Assembly: GCA_016718565.1 (NCBI GenBank)
Contig: JADKCZ010000001.1
Coordinates: 496,001 to 560,000, forward strand
Origin: Anaeromyxobacter sp.
GTDB taxonomy: Bacteria > Myxococcota > Myxococcia > Myxococcales > Anaeromyxobacteraceae
Length of the DNA stretch: 64,000 nucleotides
Direction: 5' to 3'
The translations under genes were made by a program, and so were the position numbers. Shown in pieces: positions 17,564 to 26,505 of the stretch. How positions within the stretch are numbered: the first letter of the stretch is position 1; each line of letters begins with the position of its first letter. The notes under the pieces are model-generated. The model did no database searches. It saw only the letters and a program-made list of their open reading frames with translations, and had not been told where the DNA came from.

Positions 17564-17845
17564 GGTGGACCTCGCGTTCGGCGGGTGGTCGGCGAATCTA
17601 GGGTCGGGACTCTCCGTACGGCTACGCCCACCCGGTGGTGCCGCCTCCTGGGGGGCCGTGGCGAGGGGACCCAGGGCCGATCCGTGCGCGAGCTCCGGCC
17701 CCGCGGAGGAGCGAGGTCCCGGAGGAAGCGCTGTCGGGGCGCCAGCTTCTCCTCCACCCAGGGTAGGAGTCGGGTAGGATCCCCGCCTCGCACGGCGCGC
17801 CGGAAGGTGCAGGGCGGCCGTCCTGGCCAAGAGGGGGGATTCGAC

Positions 17846-20182
17846 GTGGACCTGCAGGCTTTCGTGCCGTCGCTCACGCTGCTGCTCGAGCTGCTCGGCG
17901 CCGTGCTGCTCCTGGTGGTGCTCTCCCGGTCCTTCACCATCGCCAAGGGCAACCAGGTCATCCTCCTGGAGCGGCGCTGGTTCGGGAAGCAGATGCCGGA
18001 CGGCCGCACCGTGGCGCTGTCGGACGAGGTGGGCGTCCAGGCGCGCGTCCTCGGCCCCGGGTTCCACCTGCTCCTCCCCTTCATCTACCGGGTGATGAAG
18101 AAGGACTTCTGCGTCATCCACGAGAACATGGTGGGCGTGGTGCGCGCCGTCGCGGGCGCGCCCATCCCCTCCGGCAGCTTCATGGCCAGGTCGGTGGCGT
18201 GCGACCTCTTCCAGGACGGGGAGGCCTTCCTCCGCAACGGCGGCGAGAAGGGGCCGCAGCTCGCGATGCTCCCGGAGGGCGAGTACAAGATCAACCCGCA
18301 CCTCTTCGAGGTCCTCGAGGTCCCGGCCATCATGATCGAGGACAAGGAGGTGGGCTACGTCGAGTCGATCGACGGCAAGCGGGTGGCCCGGGAGGGCGGG
18401 AACTTCGGCTCGCCGGTGGAGTGCGACAGCTTCCAGGACGCCGACGCCTTCATCAAGAACGGCGGGCAGAAGGGGCCGCAGCTCCAGTTCCTGCCCCCCG
18501 GCTACTACCGCATCAACACCATCATGTTCCGCGTCCAGAAGCTGCCCATCACCAAGATCCCGGGCGGCAAGGTCGGCCTGGTGGAGGCCACCGACGGCGC
18601 GCGCATCCCCGAGGGGCGGCTGCTGGCCGCCCGCGTCACCGGCCACAGCAACTTCTTCGACGGCGAGGCGTTCCTCCGCAACGGCGGCGAGAAGGGGCGG
18701 CAGCTCGACGTGCTGATGCCCGGCGTCTACCGGCTCAACCCCATGCTCTTCAAGGTCATCGAGATCGCCGACTGGACCCACATCGGGGCCGACCAGGTGG
18801 GCATCGTGACCATCAACGAGGGCAAGCCCATCACCGATCCCTCCAAGATCGCCGCCGACGAGCTGCCGCTGGGGGTGCACGACAACTTCCAGAACGCCGA
18901 CGCCTTCCTCCAGGCGGGCGGCCAGAAGGGGCTGCAGATCCCGGTGCTGCGCGCCGGCAACTACGCCATCAACCCCTGGTTCGCCACCATCGACCTGGTG
19001 GACATGATCCAGGTCCAGATCGGCAGCTGCGGCGTGGTCACGAGCTACGTGGGCGCCGAGGGCGCCGACCTCACCGACGACGCCGTCAACGCCAAGATCG
19101 TGGCCAACGGGAGCAAGGGCATCTGGGCCGAGCCGCTCCAGCCCGGCAAGCACCCGCTCAACACCAAGATCTGCAAGGTGGACCTGGTGCCGACCACCCA
19201 GATCCTGCTGAACTGGGCGGACACCCGCTCCAGCGCCCACGAGCTGGACTCCAGCCTGAAGACCATCACGCTGCGCACCGCCGACGCGTTCAACGTCAAC
19301 ATGGACGTGAGCGTCATCATCCACATCCCGGTGAAGAACGCGCCCAAGGTCATCGCCAACCTGGGCTCGGTGAAGAACATGATCTCCCAGGTGCTGGAGC
19401 CGGCCATCAGCTCCCACTTCCGCAACGCGGCCCAGTACATCCAGGCGCTCGACCTCTACACGCAGCGCCGGGAGCTCCAGGAGAAGGCCAAGGAGCACAT
19501 CGACGCGGTGCTGCGGGTGCACCACATCGACTCCAAGGACACCCTCATCGCCGACGTGGTGCTGCCGCAGGAGCTCACCAAGACGGTCACCGACCGCCAG
19601 ATCGCCGAGCAGGAGAAGAAGACCTTCGCCACGCAGAAGGAGGCCCAGGACGAGCGGCGCAGCCTGGAGAACGCCAAGGCCCAGGCCAACATGCAGCCGA
19701 AGGTGGTGGAGTCCGAGCGGAACGTGGAGATCCAGAAGAACCTCGCCGAGGGACGCATCAAGGAGGCCGAGGGTTCGAAGCAGGCGGCCATCCTGATGGC
19801 CGAGGGGCAGGCCACCGCCGTCCGGCTGGAGGCCGGCGGCAAGGCCGAGGCCACCAAGGTCAACGCCGCCGCAGACTCCGAGGCCATCCAGAAGGTGGGC
19901 ACCGCCGAGGCCGGGATCATCCTCGCCAAGGGCACCTCCACCGCCGAGGCCTACAAGCTCGAGGTCGCGGCCATGGGGCGGGAGGTCTTCGGGCAGATCC
20001 GCGTCATCGACCGGATCGCGGCCAGCAACCTCAAGTTCATCCCGGAGAACCTGGTGATCGGCGGCGGCGGCGGCGGGGAGGGGAACAGCCTGGTGAACGG
20101 CCTCTTCGGCATCGCCCTGCTGGAGAAGCTGAGCGGCCGGAGCTTCGTCACCACGCCGCCCGCGGGAGAGGCCCCGAAGTAG
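17846..20182 (+). CDS. SPFH/flotillin-like membrane protein with four N-terminal repeats
   Basis: 778 residues from a GTG at 17846, preceded by GAGGGGGG. A membrane segment (about 8-30) is followed by four tandem modules of roughly 80-90 residues. Each contains a block such as FQDGEAFLRNGGEKGPQL, then a P-G-x-Y-x-I/L-N-x-x-x-F segment. The SPFH (band 7) region follows (TLRTADAFNVNMDVSVIIHI, SVKNMISQVLEPAI). A flotillin-type coiled coil rich in E, A and Q comes next (EQEKKTFATQKEAQDERRSLENAKAQAN, EGSKQAAILMAEGQA). Such proteins form large membrane-associated cages or scaffolds. The repeats are the unusual part. The open frame upstream of 17846 is not coding. Confidence 0.85.
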   Translation: MDLQAFVPSLTLLLELLGAVLLLVVLSRSFTIAKGNQVILLERRWFGKQMPDGRTVALSDEVGVQARVLGPGFHLLLPFIYRVMKKDFCVIHENMVGVVRAVAGAPIPSGSFMARSVACDLFQDGEAFLRNGGEKGPQLAMLPEGEYKINPHLFEVLEVPAIMIEDKEVGYVESIDGKRVAREGGNFGSPVECDSFQDADAFIKNGGQKGPQLQFLPPGYYRINTIMFRVQKLPITKIPGGKVGLVEATDGARIPEGRLLAARVTGHSNFFDGEAFLRNGGEKGRQLDVLMPGVYRLNPMLFKVIEIADWTHIGADQVGIVTINEGKPITDPSKIAADELPLGVHDNFQNADAFLQAGGQKGLQIPVLRAGNYAINPWFATIDLVDMIQVQIGSCGVVTSYVGAEGADLTDDAVNAKIVANGSKGIWAEPLQPGKHPLNTKICKVDLVPTTQILLNWADTRSSAHELDSSLKTITLRTADAFNVNMDVSVIIHIPVKNAPKVIANLGSVKNMISQVLEPAISSHFRNAAQYIQALDLYTQRRELQEKAKEHIDAVLRVHHIDSKDTLIADVVLPQELTKTVTDRQIAEQEKKTFATQKEAQDERRSLENAKAQANMQPKVVESERNVEIQKNLAEGRIKEAEGSKQAAILMAEGQATAVRLEAGGKAEATKVNAAADSEAIQKVGTAEAGIILAKGTSTAEAYKLEVAAMGREVFGQIRVIDRIAASNLKFIPENLVIGGGGGGEGNSLVNGLFGIALLEKLSGRSFVTTPPAGEAPK

Positions 20183-20306
20183 CCGGCCGGGCGCCCTCCG
20201 TCCTGGCCCTCGCGGCCGAGCGCGGGTGCCTCGGCGCCCAGGCCGTGAGTTCCGCCTCGAAGCCCACCGTCGGCGGCGCGGCGGCTCTGGTAGCCGCTGG
20301 TGTGGC

Positions 20307-23018
20307 CTACCGCCGCTCGACCTGGGGAGCTGGTGGAGCTGGCGCCGCCAGGACCTCGGGCGTGAGCCCCTCCTTCTGGAGCAGCGGGAGCAACGCGGCG
20401 GCGTCGCCGGTGAAGAGGAGCCCCTCGGCGCCGATCCCGGTCTTGGCCAGGTACCGCCGCACCGCCGCCAGGTCCACCTGGGCCAGGCGCTGACCGGCGG
20501 TGTCCGCGTGGTCGAACGGCAGCCCGGCGCTGGACAGCATTTGCAGCTGGGCCACCGCTTCGTGTGGGGTGTCGAAGGCAAAGGCCAGGACGCGGGCCCG
20601 AGACCAGCGGGCAACCTCCACGTCGAGCCCGGCGGGCCCCTCCTCGGCCAGCCGGCCGAGCTGGCGCAGCAGCTCGCGGGAGGCGGGGGCCACCAGCCCC
20701 GGCGGGCCCTCCAGCGTGAGCGCCTGGAAGGCGGCCCGGCCCATGCCCCAGACCCTGGAACCGACCTCCAGCCCCCTCGAGCCGAAGGTGCGCTGGACTC
20801 GGTCGGTGAGCAGGTGGTCGAGCACCGCGGCCTCCTCGGTTCCGGCGTCGGAGTCATCGGGCAGGCGGAGCAGCACCGTGGCGGTGGCCAGGGCGGCGCC
20901 TGGCACGTCCCGCAGGATCACCCGCCGGGTCTTTGGCCAGGTCGGCGTGGCCGGACCGGAGCGGCGCTCCCCGGTCCGGCGCTCGAACCGACCGAAGGCC
21001 GCCTGGAGCTGCCGCAGCCCCTCCACCGGATCCACGTCGCCGACCAGCACCACCACCGCGCCCTCGGCGTCGCCGACCCGGTCGAGGAACGCCTCGGTCC
21101 AGGTGGTGCCGCCGTAGGCGGGCGGCAGCGCGCCGCCGGTCTGCACGGCCTCGGAGGCCCTGGAGGTCAGGTCGTCGTCGATGCCCGGAGGCCTGGTCCG
21201 CGGCGCTGAGAGCCCGCGGCTCCAGCAGGCCACCGCCTCGACGACGGCCGGCAGCCAGGCCGTGGCGCCATAGGTCTGAATCACCACGCCGTCGGTGTAG
21301 CTGAGGGCGGCTGGCGCCAGGCCGAAGCCCTCCCGCTGGAGCTGGCGGCGCGCCTCGTCGAGCGCCCGCCTGGCCGGGCGCCACTCCCCCGGCGTCCGGG
21401 CTCCGCCGGGGAGGAAGAGCTTGAGGGCCACCACCGGGGAAGCCGGGCGGCGCAGCACCACCAGCTCCAGGCCGCTGGAGAGGGTGACTCGCCGGGCATC
21501 GGTGAAGCCGGTGGCGCCGAGGAGCGAGGCGATGGCCGCCGGGCCCGGCGCGGCCGTATCCACCAGGCTGTGCGCCATCGGCCAGGCCAGCTGGCGCTCG
21601 TCCGCCTCCGGCGGCAGCGCCTGGCCGGCCCGCTCCGAGCCTGCGGCGTCCAGTCCGCTCGGCGCAGGAGCCACCGTGGCGATCACCGCCGGGCCGGGAT
21701 CGACCCATGCATCGAGCCAGGCCGAGACGCTCGGGCCGACCTGGGCCCGCTCGTTCAGGTCGAGCCAGGTCGGCACGTCGGCGGAGCCGGTGGTGCGCAC
21801 CAGGCGTCCGACCGGGCCCACCCAGCCGCGCGCCATCGCCAGCTCCCGCTCCAGCCGGAGCGACTGGCGCCAGGCCGCGTCGGCGCCCGGGCCGCGGTAA
21901 CGCCAGGTGCTGTCCGCCGTCGGCGCCTCCTCCAGCAGGGCCTTGCGGACCGCCGGGGCGTCCTCCAGCCGCTCGAGGCCCACCTCGACCAGCAGCAGCC
22001 CGGCACGGTCGAGGGCCATGAAGTGGGCGTCCACGTGGGTCACCTTGGCGTCGAGGTCGGGTCGGGCGGCGCGGCTCCCGAGCGTGTCCCGGAGGGCACG
22101 GGCCCCCATGTCGGCGGCCGGCTTGAACCGGAACCCCGGCGCGCGCCAGGCCAGGATCAGCCGTGGCTTCTCCCCCCCGGTGACGCTGATCTCCTGTCGA
22201 ACGATGGGGGAGGGCGGGGGCTCGCTCGAGAAGCTGGGCGCCGGGGCCACCGGGCTCGCCGGATCGCCGGCCGCTCGGCCGCGGAGATCGCCCACCACCG
22301 CCGCCGCCATGGGCTCCGCGTCGCGGGCCGAGGCCACGCCCAGGACGGCCCGCTCCGGCCGGTAGGAGGCGCGCAAGAAGGCGGCGACCTCCTCCAGGGT
22401 GATGCTGCGCGCCAGGGCCGGTGTCGGGGGCCTCCGCTCGAAGGGCGTTCCCTGGAGCCCGAGCCGGATCACCTCGCGAACGGCCGCCTCGGCCTTGCCT
22501 GCGTCCCGCTCCAGGCCGGTGGCCAGCTCCTCGCGGGCCACCGCCACGGCCTCTTCGTCCAGCCCGCCCGCCGGGTCCTCGAGCAGCGCGGAGAGCGCCG
22601 CCAAGACCTCCGGCAGCGCGGCAGGGCGGCAGCGCACGGAGATGGAGGTCTCGTCGGGGAGGGCCGTGCCGTCCCAGAAGGCGCCGGCAGAGAAGAGGCG
22701 CTCGATCAGGGTGGCGCCTCCCGCGCTGCGTCGCGCCAGCGCGGCCGCGCGCACTGCAACCGTGGCCAGGCCCGAGCGCTCCTCTGGCTCGTCGGCGGCG
22801 CCGCCGCCCAGGGAGAGCCAGACCGTCACGTCGCGCTGGCCCGGCACCTGGAAGACCGCCAGCTGCAGGCCGCTCGGCAGGACCTGGGCGTCGAGCCCGT
22901 GGTCCATCGGCGGCGGCGCCGTCTGGAGGGACCTGGCGGCTTGCCGGTAGGCGACCGAATGGCACCCGGTCAGGACGGAGAGGACGGCGGCGGCGAGGAC
23001 GGCAGTGGCGGCACGCAT
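20307..23018 (-). CDS. Two-domain M16-like lipoprotein lacking the zinc motif
   Basis: 903 residues, two M16 (insulinase/PqqL-like) halves in one chain. The signal ends in the lipobox SVLTGC. Each half has an M16-type opening (VLPSGLQLAVFQVPGQRDVTVWLSLGG; LSSGLELVVLRRPASPVVALKLFLPGG) and the later YRPERAVLGVASA / VVVLVGDVDPVEGL segment. The HxxEH zinc site that should follow each opening is missing: GLATVAVRAAALA in the first half, EWRPARRALDEAR in the second. It is therefore probably not a peptidase. It could be a structural partner, as inactive M16 subunits are, or a binding protein. No active M16 partner is encoded next to it. Confidence 0.8.
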   Translation of the reverse strand: MRAATAVLAAAVLSVLTGCHSVAYRQAARSLQTAPPPMDHGLDAQVLPSGLQLAVFQVPGQRDVTVWLSLGGGAADEPEERSGLATVAVRAAALARRSAGGATLIERLFSAGAFWDGTALPDETSISVRCRPAALPEVLAALSALLEDPAGGLDEEAVAVAREELATGLERDAGKAEAAVREVIRLGLQGTPFERRPPTPALARSITLEEVAAFLRASYRPERAVLGVASARDAEPMAAAVVGDLRGRAAGDPASPVAPAPSFSSEPPPSPIVRQEISVTGGEKPRLILAWRAPGFRFKPAADMGARALRDTLGSRAARPDLDAKVTHVDAHFMALDRAGLLLVEVGLERLEDAPAVRKALLEEAPTADSTWRYRGPGADAAWRQSLRLERELAMARGWVGPVGRLVRTTGSADVPTWLDLNERAQVGPSVSAWLDAWVDPGPAVIATVAPAPSGLDAAGSERAGQALPPEADERQLAWPMAHSLVDTAAPGPAAIASLLGATGFTDARRVTLSSGLELVVLRRPASPVVALKLFLPGGARTPGEWRPARRALDEARRQLQREGFGLAPAALSYTDGVVIQTYGATAWLPAVVEAVACWSRGLSAPRTRPPGIDDDLTSRASEAVQTGGALPPAYGGTTWTEAFLDRVGDAEGAVVVLVGDVDPVEGLRQLQAAFGRFERRTGERRSGPATPTWPKTRRVILRDVPGAALATATVLLRLPDDSDAGTEEAAVLDHLLTDRVQRTFGSRGLEVGSRVWGMGRAAFQALTLEGPPGLVAPASRELLRQLGRLAEEGPAGLDVEVARWSRARVLAFAFDTPHEAVAQLQMLSSAGLPFDHADTAGQRLAQVDLAAVRRYLAKTGIGAEGLLFTGDAAALLPLLQKEGLTPEVLAAPAPPAPQVERR

Positions 23019-23252
23019 GCGTGACCCCGGGGAGGATGACCAGGAAGGGCGGTGGACAGACCGAGCGTACGACGCGCCGAGCCCGGGGGGCGAGATGATG
23101 ATGTCGAGGGAGGTCCGCGGCAGGGCCCGCTCCGTTCGGCTGAGCTTGGGAGGTGGCGACCCCACCACTCCACCTGGCTGGAGCACCTCCAGCGGCGCCC
23201 GTCCTGGCGCCGGCGCCGGAGGTGCTGGCGCGCCTGGTCGACGAGCTGGTCG

Positions 23253-23650
23253 ATGGCGCTGGCCAGGCACCTCACCTCCGGCCGGGTCGCCTCCCATGAG
23301 GGCAGGATCAAGGGCGCCTTCCCGGAGGTCTGGGTCCAGCGTGGCGGCTGGGGCGCGGTGAGCCTCCTCGACCACCCGCTGATCTCGGAGCGCCACTTCT
23401 TCCCGCGCTCCGCGCGACCCAGGGCACGGCTCGACGTGGAGGTCGCCGGCGCCACGCTGGCCTGCGCGCTCCACCGGGCCGATCCCGAGGGGCACGTGGT
23501 GGTCCACCTGCTCGCCGGACCGGAACACCGGAGACGGTGCTCGGCACGGCACGGGCCCTCGACAAGGACCTGGTGGTCCTCTCCGGGGACAACCACAACG
23601 CCCGGGCCAACGACTTCGACGACCAGCAGGGCAACACGGTGGCGCCGGAG
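23253..23650 (+). pseudogene. Coding debris: unknown fragment followed by a phoD fragment
   Basis: From 23253 to about 23525 one frame has natural-looking composition (TSGRVASHEGRIKGAFPEVW, then DHPLISERHFFPRSA and HVVVHLLAGPE) but no recognised family and no proper 3' end. Directly after it, in another frame, 23531-23644 matches phoD bases 16704-16817 with about 8 differences in 114 bases. It encodes ALDKDLVVLSGDNHNARAND, where phoD has ALDKDLVVLSGDTHNAWAND. Neither piece has a complete gene. The 665-base gap between the M16-like gene and the next gene holds nothing else. Confidence 0.55.
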
Positions 23651-23683
23651 TGGGGGCGTGTCGTCCAGGCCCGCGCGGACTCC

Positions 23684-24064
23684 CTACCCGGGGACCTTCG
23701 GCAGCGGGATGACGAGCTCGCCGTCCCCTTCCGGGAAGTCGAGCAGCACCGTCCCCTCGATCCGCTCGCCGGCGAGGGCGGCCAGCGCCTGGCGCGGCGG
23801 CTCGAGGTCGACCGACCAGCCGAACCCCTGGAGCGCGTCGGCGAGCACCACCACCTCGGCAGCGTCCAGCTCGACGAGGAGGGTGAGGGCGAGGTTGCTG
23901 AACATCTTGAAATCGAGGATGTCGCCTCGCCGGGCCTGCACCGCCCCCTCGGCGCGGGCGATGGCGGCCGCCCTCGGCTCGCGCGTCACGGCGCGGAGCG
24001 TGAAGCCGCGGCCGCGGTAGCGGGTACGCCAGAGCTCGGGGAGCCCCTCGAGAGAGGAGAGCAC
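23684..24064 (-). CDS. Hypothetical protein, about 126 residues
   Basis: A compact cytoplasmic protein with alternating strands and helices (GFTLRAVTREPRAAAIARAEG, GDILDFKMFSNLALTLLVEL, GEGDGELVIPLPKVPG-like end). The beta-alpha-beta rhythm would fit an ACT-like ferredoxin fold, but that is only an impression. The start is uncertain: a GTG at 24064 has no good ribosome-binding site, and the frame stays open upstream. A 14-base inverted repeat ACGTTC-CC-GAACGT lies at 24155-24168, about 90 bases upstream. Confidence 0.5.
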   Translation of the reverse strand: MLSSLEGLPELWRTRYRGRGFTLRAVTREPRAAAIARAEGAVQARRGDILDFKMFSNLALTLLVELDAAEVVVLADALQGFGWSVDLEPPRQALAALAGERIEGTVLLDFPEGDGELVIPLPKVPG

Positions 24065-24280
24065 GCCGGGAGGATAGGTGGGTCGGGCGAGGTCCGTCCA
24101 CGCGGGAGCCCTGGCCCTACCCGTGCGCTGGCCACCACGCACTCGCCGAGTGGAACGTTCCCGAACGTCCGCCCGGACGGCGCCCACCGGCTCCCGGTGC
24201 CGTGCAGCGGCGTCACCGCGAACGCCTGCGAGGGGCGCCCCACGGGCGGGCGCCCTCCAAGCGGGCCGACCGGGCCGCGG

Positions 24281-24652
24281 TCAGTAGCCGCAGTTCCGCA
24301 GCGTGCTGTTGTCGATCACCCAGAGCTCGTCGGCGAAGCAGAGGTCGAGGTCGGTGAGCACGCAGTCGCGCTGCCGATCGTCGATGACCATCACGTCGTA
24401 GGTGTCGCAGCTCACCAGGACGGTGAGCTGCTCGCTGGTGAAGAGCACGTCGGGGAGCAGGTTCGGTCCCCAGCTGACCTGGTTCACCTGCGCCACGTAG
24501 AGCCCGGTGAGCACGTAGCTGGAGTTGTTCCGGACGGTGATGGTCCCGTCGGGGTTGCCGCCGTTGTCGGTGGTGACACCGCAGCCGAGCGTGGCCATCA
24601 CCGCGGCGCTGGCGAGGAGGCCCAGCGCTGATCGCCCCAGTTTCCGGCCCAT
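24281..24652 (-). CDS. Small lipoprotein, hypothetical
   Basis: 123 residues from the ATG at 24652, preceded by GGAGAGAG. A signal peptide with lipobox ATLGC is followed by an immunoglobulin- or lectin-like all-beta stretch (TITVRNNSSYVLTGLYVAQV) and a C-terminal half with four or more cysteines (VSCDTYDV, DCVLTDLDLCF, RNCGY). Exported and lipid-anchored is inferred from the signal. No known family. Confidence 0.7.
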   Translation of the reverse strand: MGRKLGRSALGLLASAAVMATLGCGVTTDNGGNPDGTITVRNNSSYVLTGLYVAQVNQVSWGPNLLPDVLFTSEQLTVLVSCDTYDVMVIDDRQRDCVLTDLDLCFADELWVIDNSTLRNCGY

Positions 24653-24934
24653 GGCTCTCTCTCCGTCTTCCGGCTCGCCAGGGGTGCAGTACTCCGCGAC
24701 GACGCGGCAGGCGCCCGGACCGCGATCGCATCCACCAGCCAGTGCAGGAGGCGGGCCAGCGCGCGCGGCGAGGTTCCGCCGAGCTGGCAACCACGTCCCT
24801 GGGATCGGGGCGCGCGGCCCGTCGCGGTGACGCAGGGCCTGGAGTCCCCGGTGCGGATGCGGGGATCACCGGCGGCTCGCCGAGCGCCCCGTCGTAGTCA
24901 CCCCGTGCTCATGGGCGGACGGGGTGCCCGTGCG

Positions 24935-25456
24935 TCATCCTCCGGGCGGTGCCGACCGCTCGGCGCGCTCCGCCTCCAGCGCCTCGGTGTACCCACGCGC
25001 CCGGTGCTCGGCGAAGCCGTCCACCAGGAGGCCGACGCCTGCGAAGAAGAGGAGGGCGGCGCCGGCGCCGTGCGCCAGCGGGCTCCGAAGGGCGAACCGG
25101 AGGGCCAGCCCGGCGACCGCGAAGGTCGCCCACACGGCCACGTAGACGGACCAGGCGCCATTGACCTTCTCCATGCGCGCCAGCTCCGCGGCCCGGGTCG
25201 CCTCGGGCGCTGCGGCGAAGCCGGCGGTGAGCCGCTCCACCTGCGCCGGGGTCCGGAACCCGACCACGGCGCCAGTCCCCGCCAGGAGCAGACCGATGAC
25301 CAGGAACGGCCACGCGGCCCCGCGGGCGAACGGCCCGAAGCGCTCGGTGAGGAGCCAGGCGCCGAACAGCGCGCTGAGCAGGCCAAGCGGGACGATGAAG
25401 ACCAGCGACTCGAGCTTCTCGCCCAGCAGGTAGCGGGACATGAGGTCGGTGAGCAT
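24935..25456 (-). CDS. Integral membrane protein, hypothetical
   Basis: 173 residues with four to five hydrophobic helices (FIVPLGLLSALFGAWLL, PFLVIGLLLAGTGAVVGF, VYVAVWATFAVAGLAL, GAALLFFAGVGLLVDGF). I chose the ATG at 25456 because GGAG lies eight bases upstream; an ATG at 25471 is also in frame. The C-terminal tail is charged. No partner or known family. It is the last chromosomal gene before the tRNA-derived repeat at 25657. Confidence 0.65.
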   Translation of the reverse strand: MLTDLMSRYLLGEKLESLVFIVPLGLLSALFGAWLLTERFGPFARGAAWPFLVIGLLLAGTGAVVGFRTPAQVERLTAGFAAAPEATRAAELARMEKVNGAWSVYVAVWATFAVAGLALRFALRSPLAHGAGAALLFFAGVGLLVDGFAEHRARGYTEALEAERAERSAPPGG

Positions 25457-25620
25457 CACGGGCGCTCCCATGGAGGTGGCCGGAACCTATCCCCGCCGCC
25501 GCGCCGCGGCCAGCGCCGCCCCGACAGTGCCCGTCGCGGCGCCACTGGCTCATGATCAGAACCGGCGGGCGCGCCCGAGTCCAGTCGACTGGACCGATAT
25601 CGCCGAGGCCCGAAACGACG

Positions 25621-25648
25621 AAGGGCCCCGCCGCGAGGCAGGGCCCTT
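25621..25648 (-). terminator. Hairpin beside the first tRNA-Gly repeat
   Basis: 8-bp perfect stem AAGGGCCC / GGGCCCTT with a 12-base loop, immediately outside the leftmost 45-bp repeat. Seen from the minus strand it stands where the terminator of the original tRNA-Gly gene should be, before any island inserted. Confidence 0.6.
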
Positions 25649-25656
25649 CTCGAGTC

Positions 25657-25701
25657 TGGAGCGGGAAACCGGATTCGAACCGGCGACCCTCAGCTTGGGA
25701 A
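25657..25701 (-). repeat. att copy 1: 45-bp 3' half of tRNA-Gly(CCC)
   Basis: 45 bases identical to the 3' half of the intact tRNA-Gly(CCC) gene at 60565-60609, including the T-arm and CCA. The 5' half is absent, so it is not a gene. It marks the left end of the whole integrated block. Confidence 0.9.
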
Positions 25702-25808
25702 AATGTGCCCTGGCCGCAGGATCAGGCCAGGTCCGCGGAATCACGATGGGCGTTGCGCTGGTTCAGGGGCGTTGAAGGGCGTTCCAGCAGCAGATCATTG
25801 TTCGATTG

Positions 25809-25830
25809 TTGTCCGCGGACGCGCGGACAA
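25809..25830. repeat. 9-bp inverted repeat inside the left end of segment 1
   Basis: TTGTCCGCG / CGCGGACAA with a 4-base loop, about 108 bases inside att copy 1. Overlaps the right part of the putative arm site. The rest of 25702-25968 holds no gene that I can support. Confidence 0.45.
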
Positions 25831-25968
25831 GTCCGCGCAGCTCCTTGACCGTTCGCTTGCCGTCTACCGAGCCGGATCAAGCCCACGGCTCGGCACCGCG
25901 GGCCATGCTCCCCTCAGCGCCCTTCTCGAGGACGTTCCGAGGCCCACGTCCGGTCCGGGTCGCGACGC

Positions 25969-26505
25969 TCAGTTCGCCCGTGGCGTTCTCGACGGCGCGA
26001 ACAGGTCGCCTGCCAGCGAGCAGTAGGCCCCGACCACCAGACCGCTCACGACGCTCCCACTCTCGGAGGCCAGCCGCTCCCCCGCCAGCCGGAGCCCGAA
26101 GGAGGCCGTGCCAAAGGTCACATCGCTGGCGTGCTCCAGGTGAACGACCCAGCTCGGTCGCCCGCGCCACCCCTCGTTGACCACGGCGGCGTTGCTCACA
26201 TCGACGGCGAGATGCTGGAACCAGCCGGCACCCAGCGAGATGGCCCCGAGCCGGAGGTCCTCGGTCACCTGGGCGTCGAGCGAGAGCCACAGGGCCGGGA
26301 CGGTGGCGCCGAGCTCCGCGAGCGGCCCGGCCGTCATGCCCAGGGCGGCGCGGGTCTCCAGGCGCTCGCCGGCCAGCCGGAGGAATCGCGCGCCGCCCAG
26401 CAGCCGGACGCCCCCACCGGCGTTGAGCCGGTAGACGCCGCCATCCGTTTCCTGGAGAGGGAGGGAGGCGGTGCCCCACGCCGAGGCCGGTCTCCAGGAA
26501 GAGGT
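25969..26505 (-). pseudogene. C-terminal part of a broken lipoprotein gene, barrel-like
   Basis: Continuation of the 26506-27237 product after two frame changes. One frame gives SPLNLFLETGLGVGHRLP (about 26517-26465). The next frame, from about 26459 to the stop at 25969, gives LQETDGGVYRLNAGGGVRLL and onward to LFAPSRTPRAN. It has alternating amphipathic strands (LSLDAQVTEDLRLGAISLGAG, GSVVSGLVVGAYCSLAG), as in small outer-membrane barrels. The joins lie in C- and CCCT-rich runs, so sequencing error is possible. No start codon or ribosome-binding site supports independent translation. Confidence 0.55.

Noticed and set aside
17564..20857. Minus-strand frame across the SPFH gene
   Set aside because: Pure antisense; only 17147-17563 (lipoprotein) is supported by a signal peptide and ribosome-binding site.
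22970..23637. Minus-strand frames upstream of the M16-like gene
   Set aside because: Antisense to the phoD fragment and without coding character; the M16 lipoprotein signal at 23018 defines the start.
25657..25701. Additional tRNA genes at the three partial copies (25657, 28919, 40084)
   Set aside because: Only the 3' 45 bases are present; no acceptor 5' strand, D-arm or full anticodon arm follows, so they are att copies.
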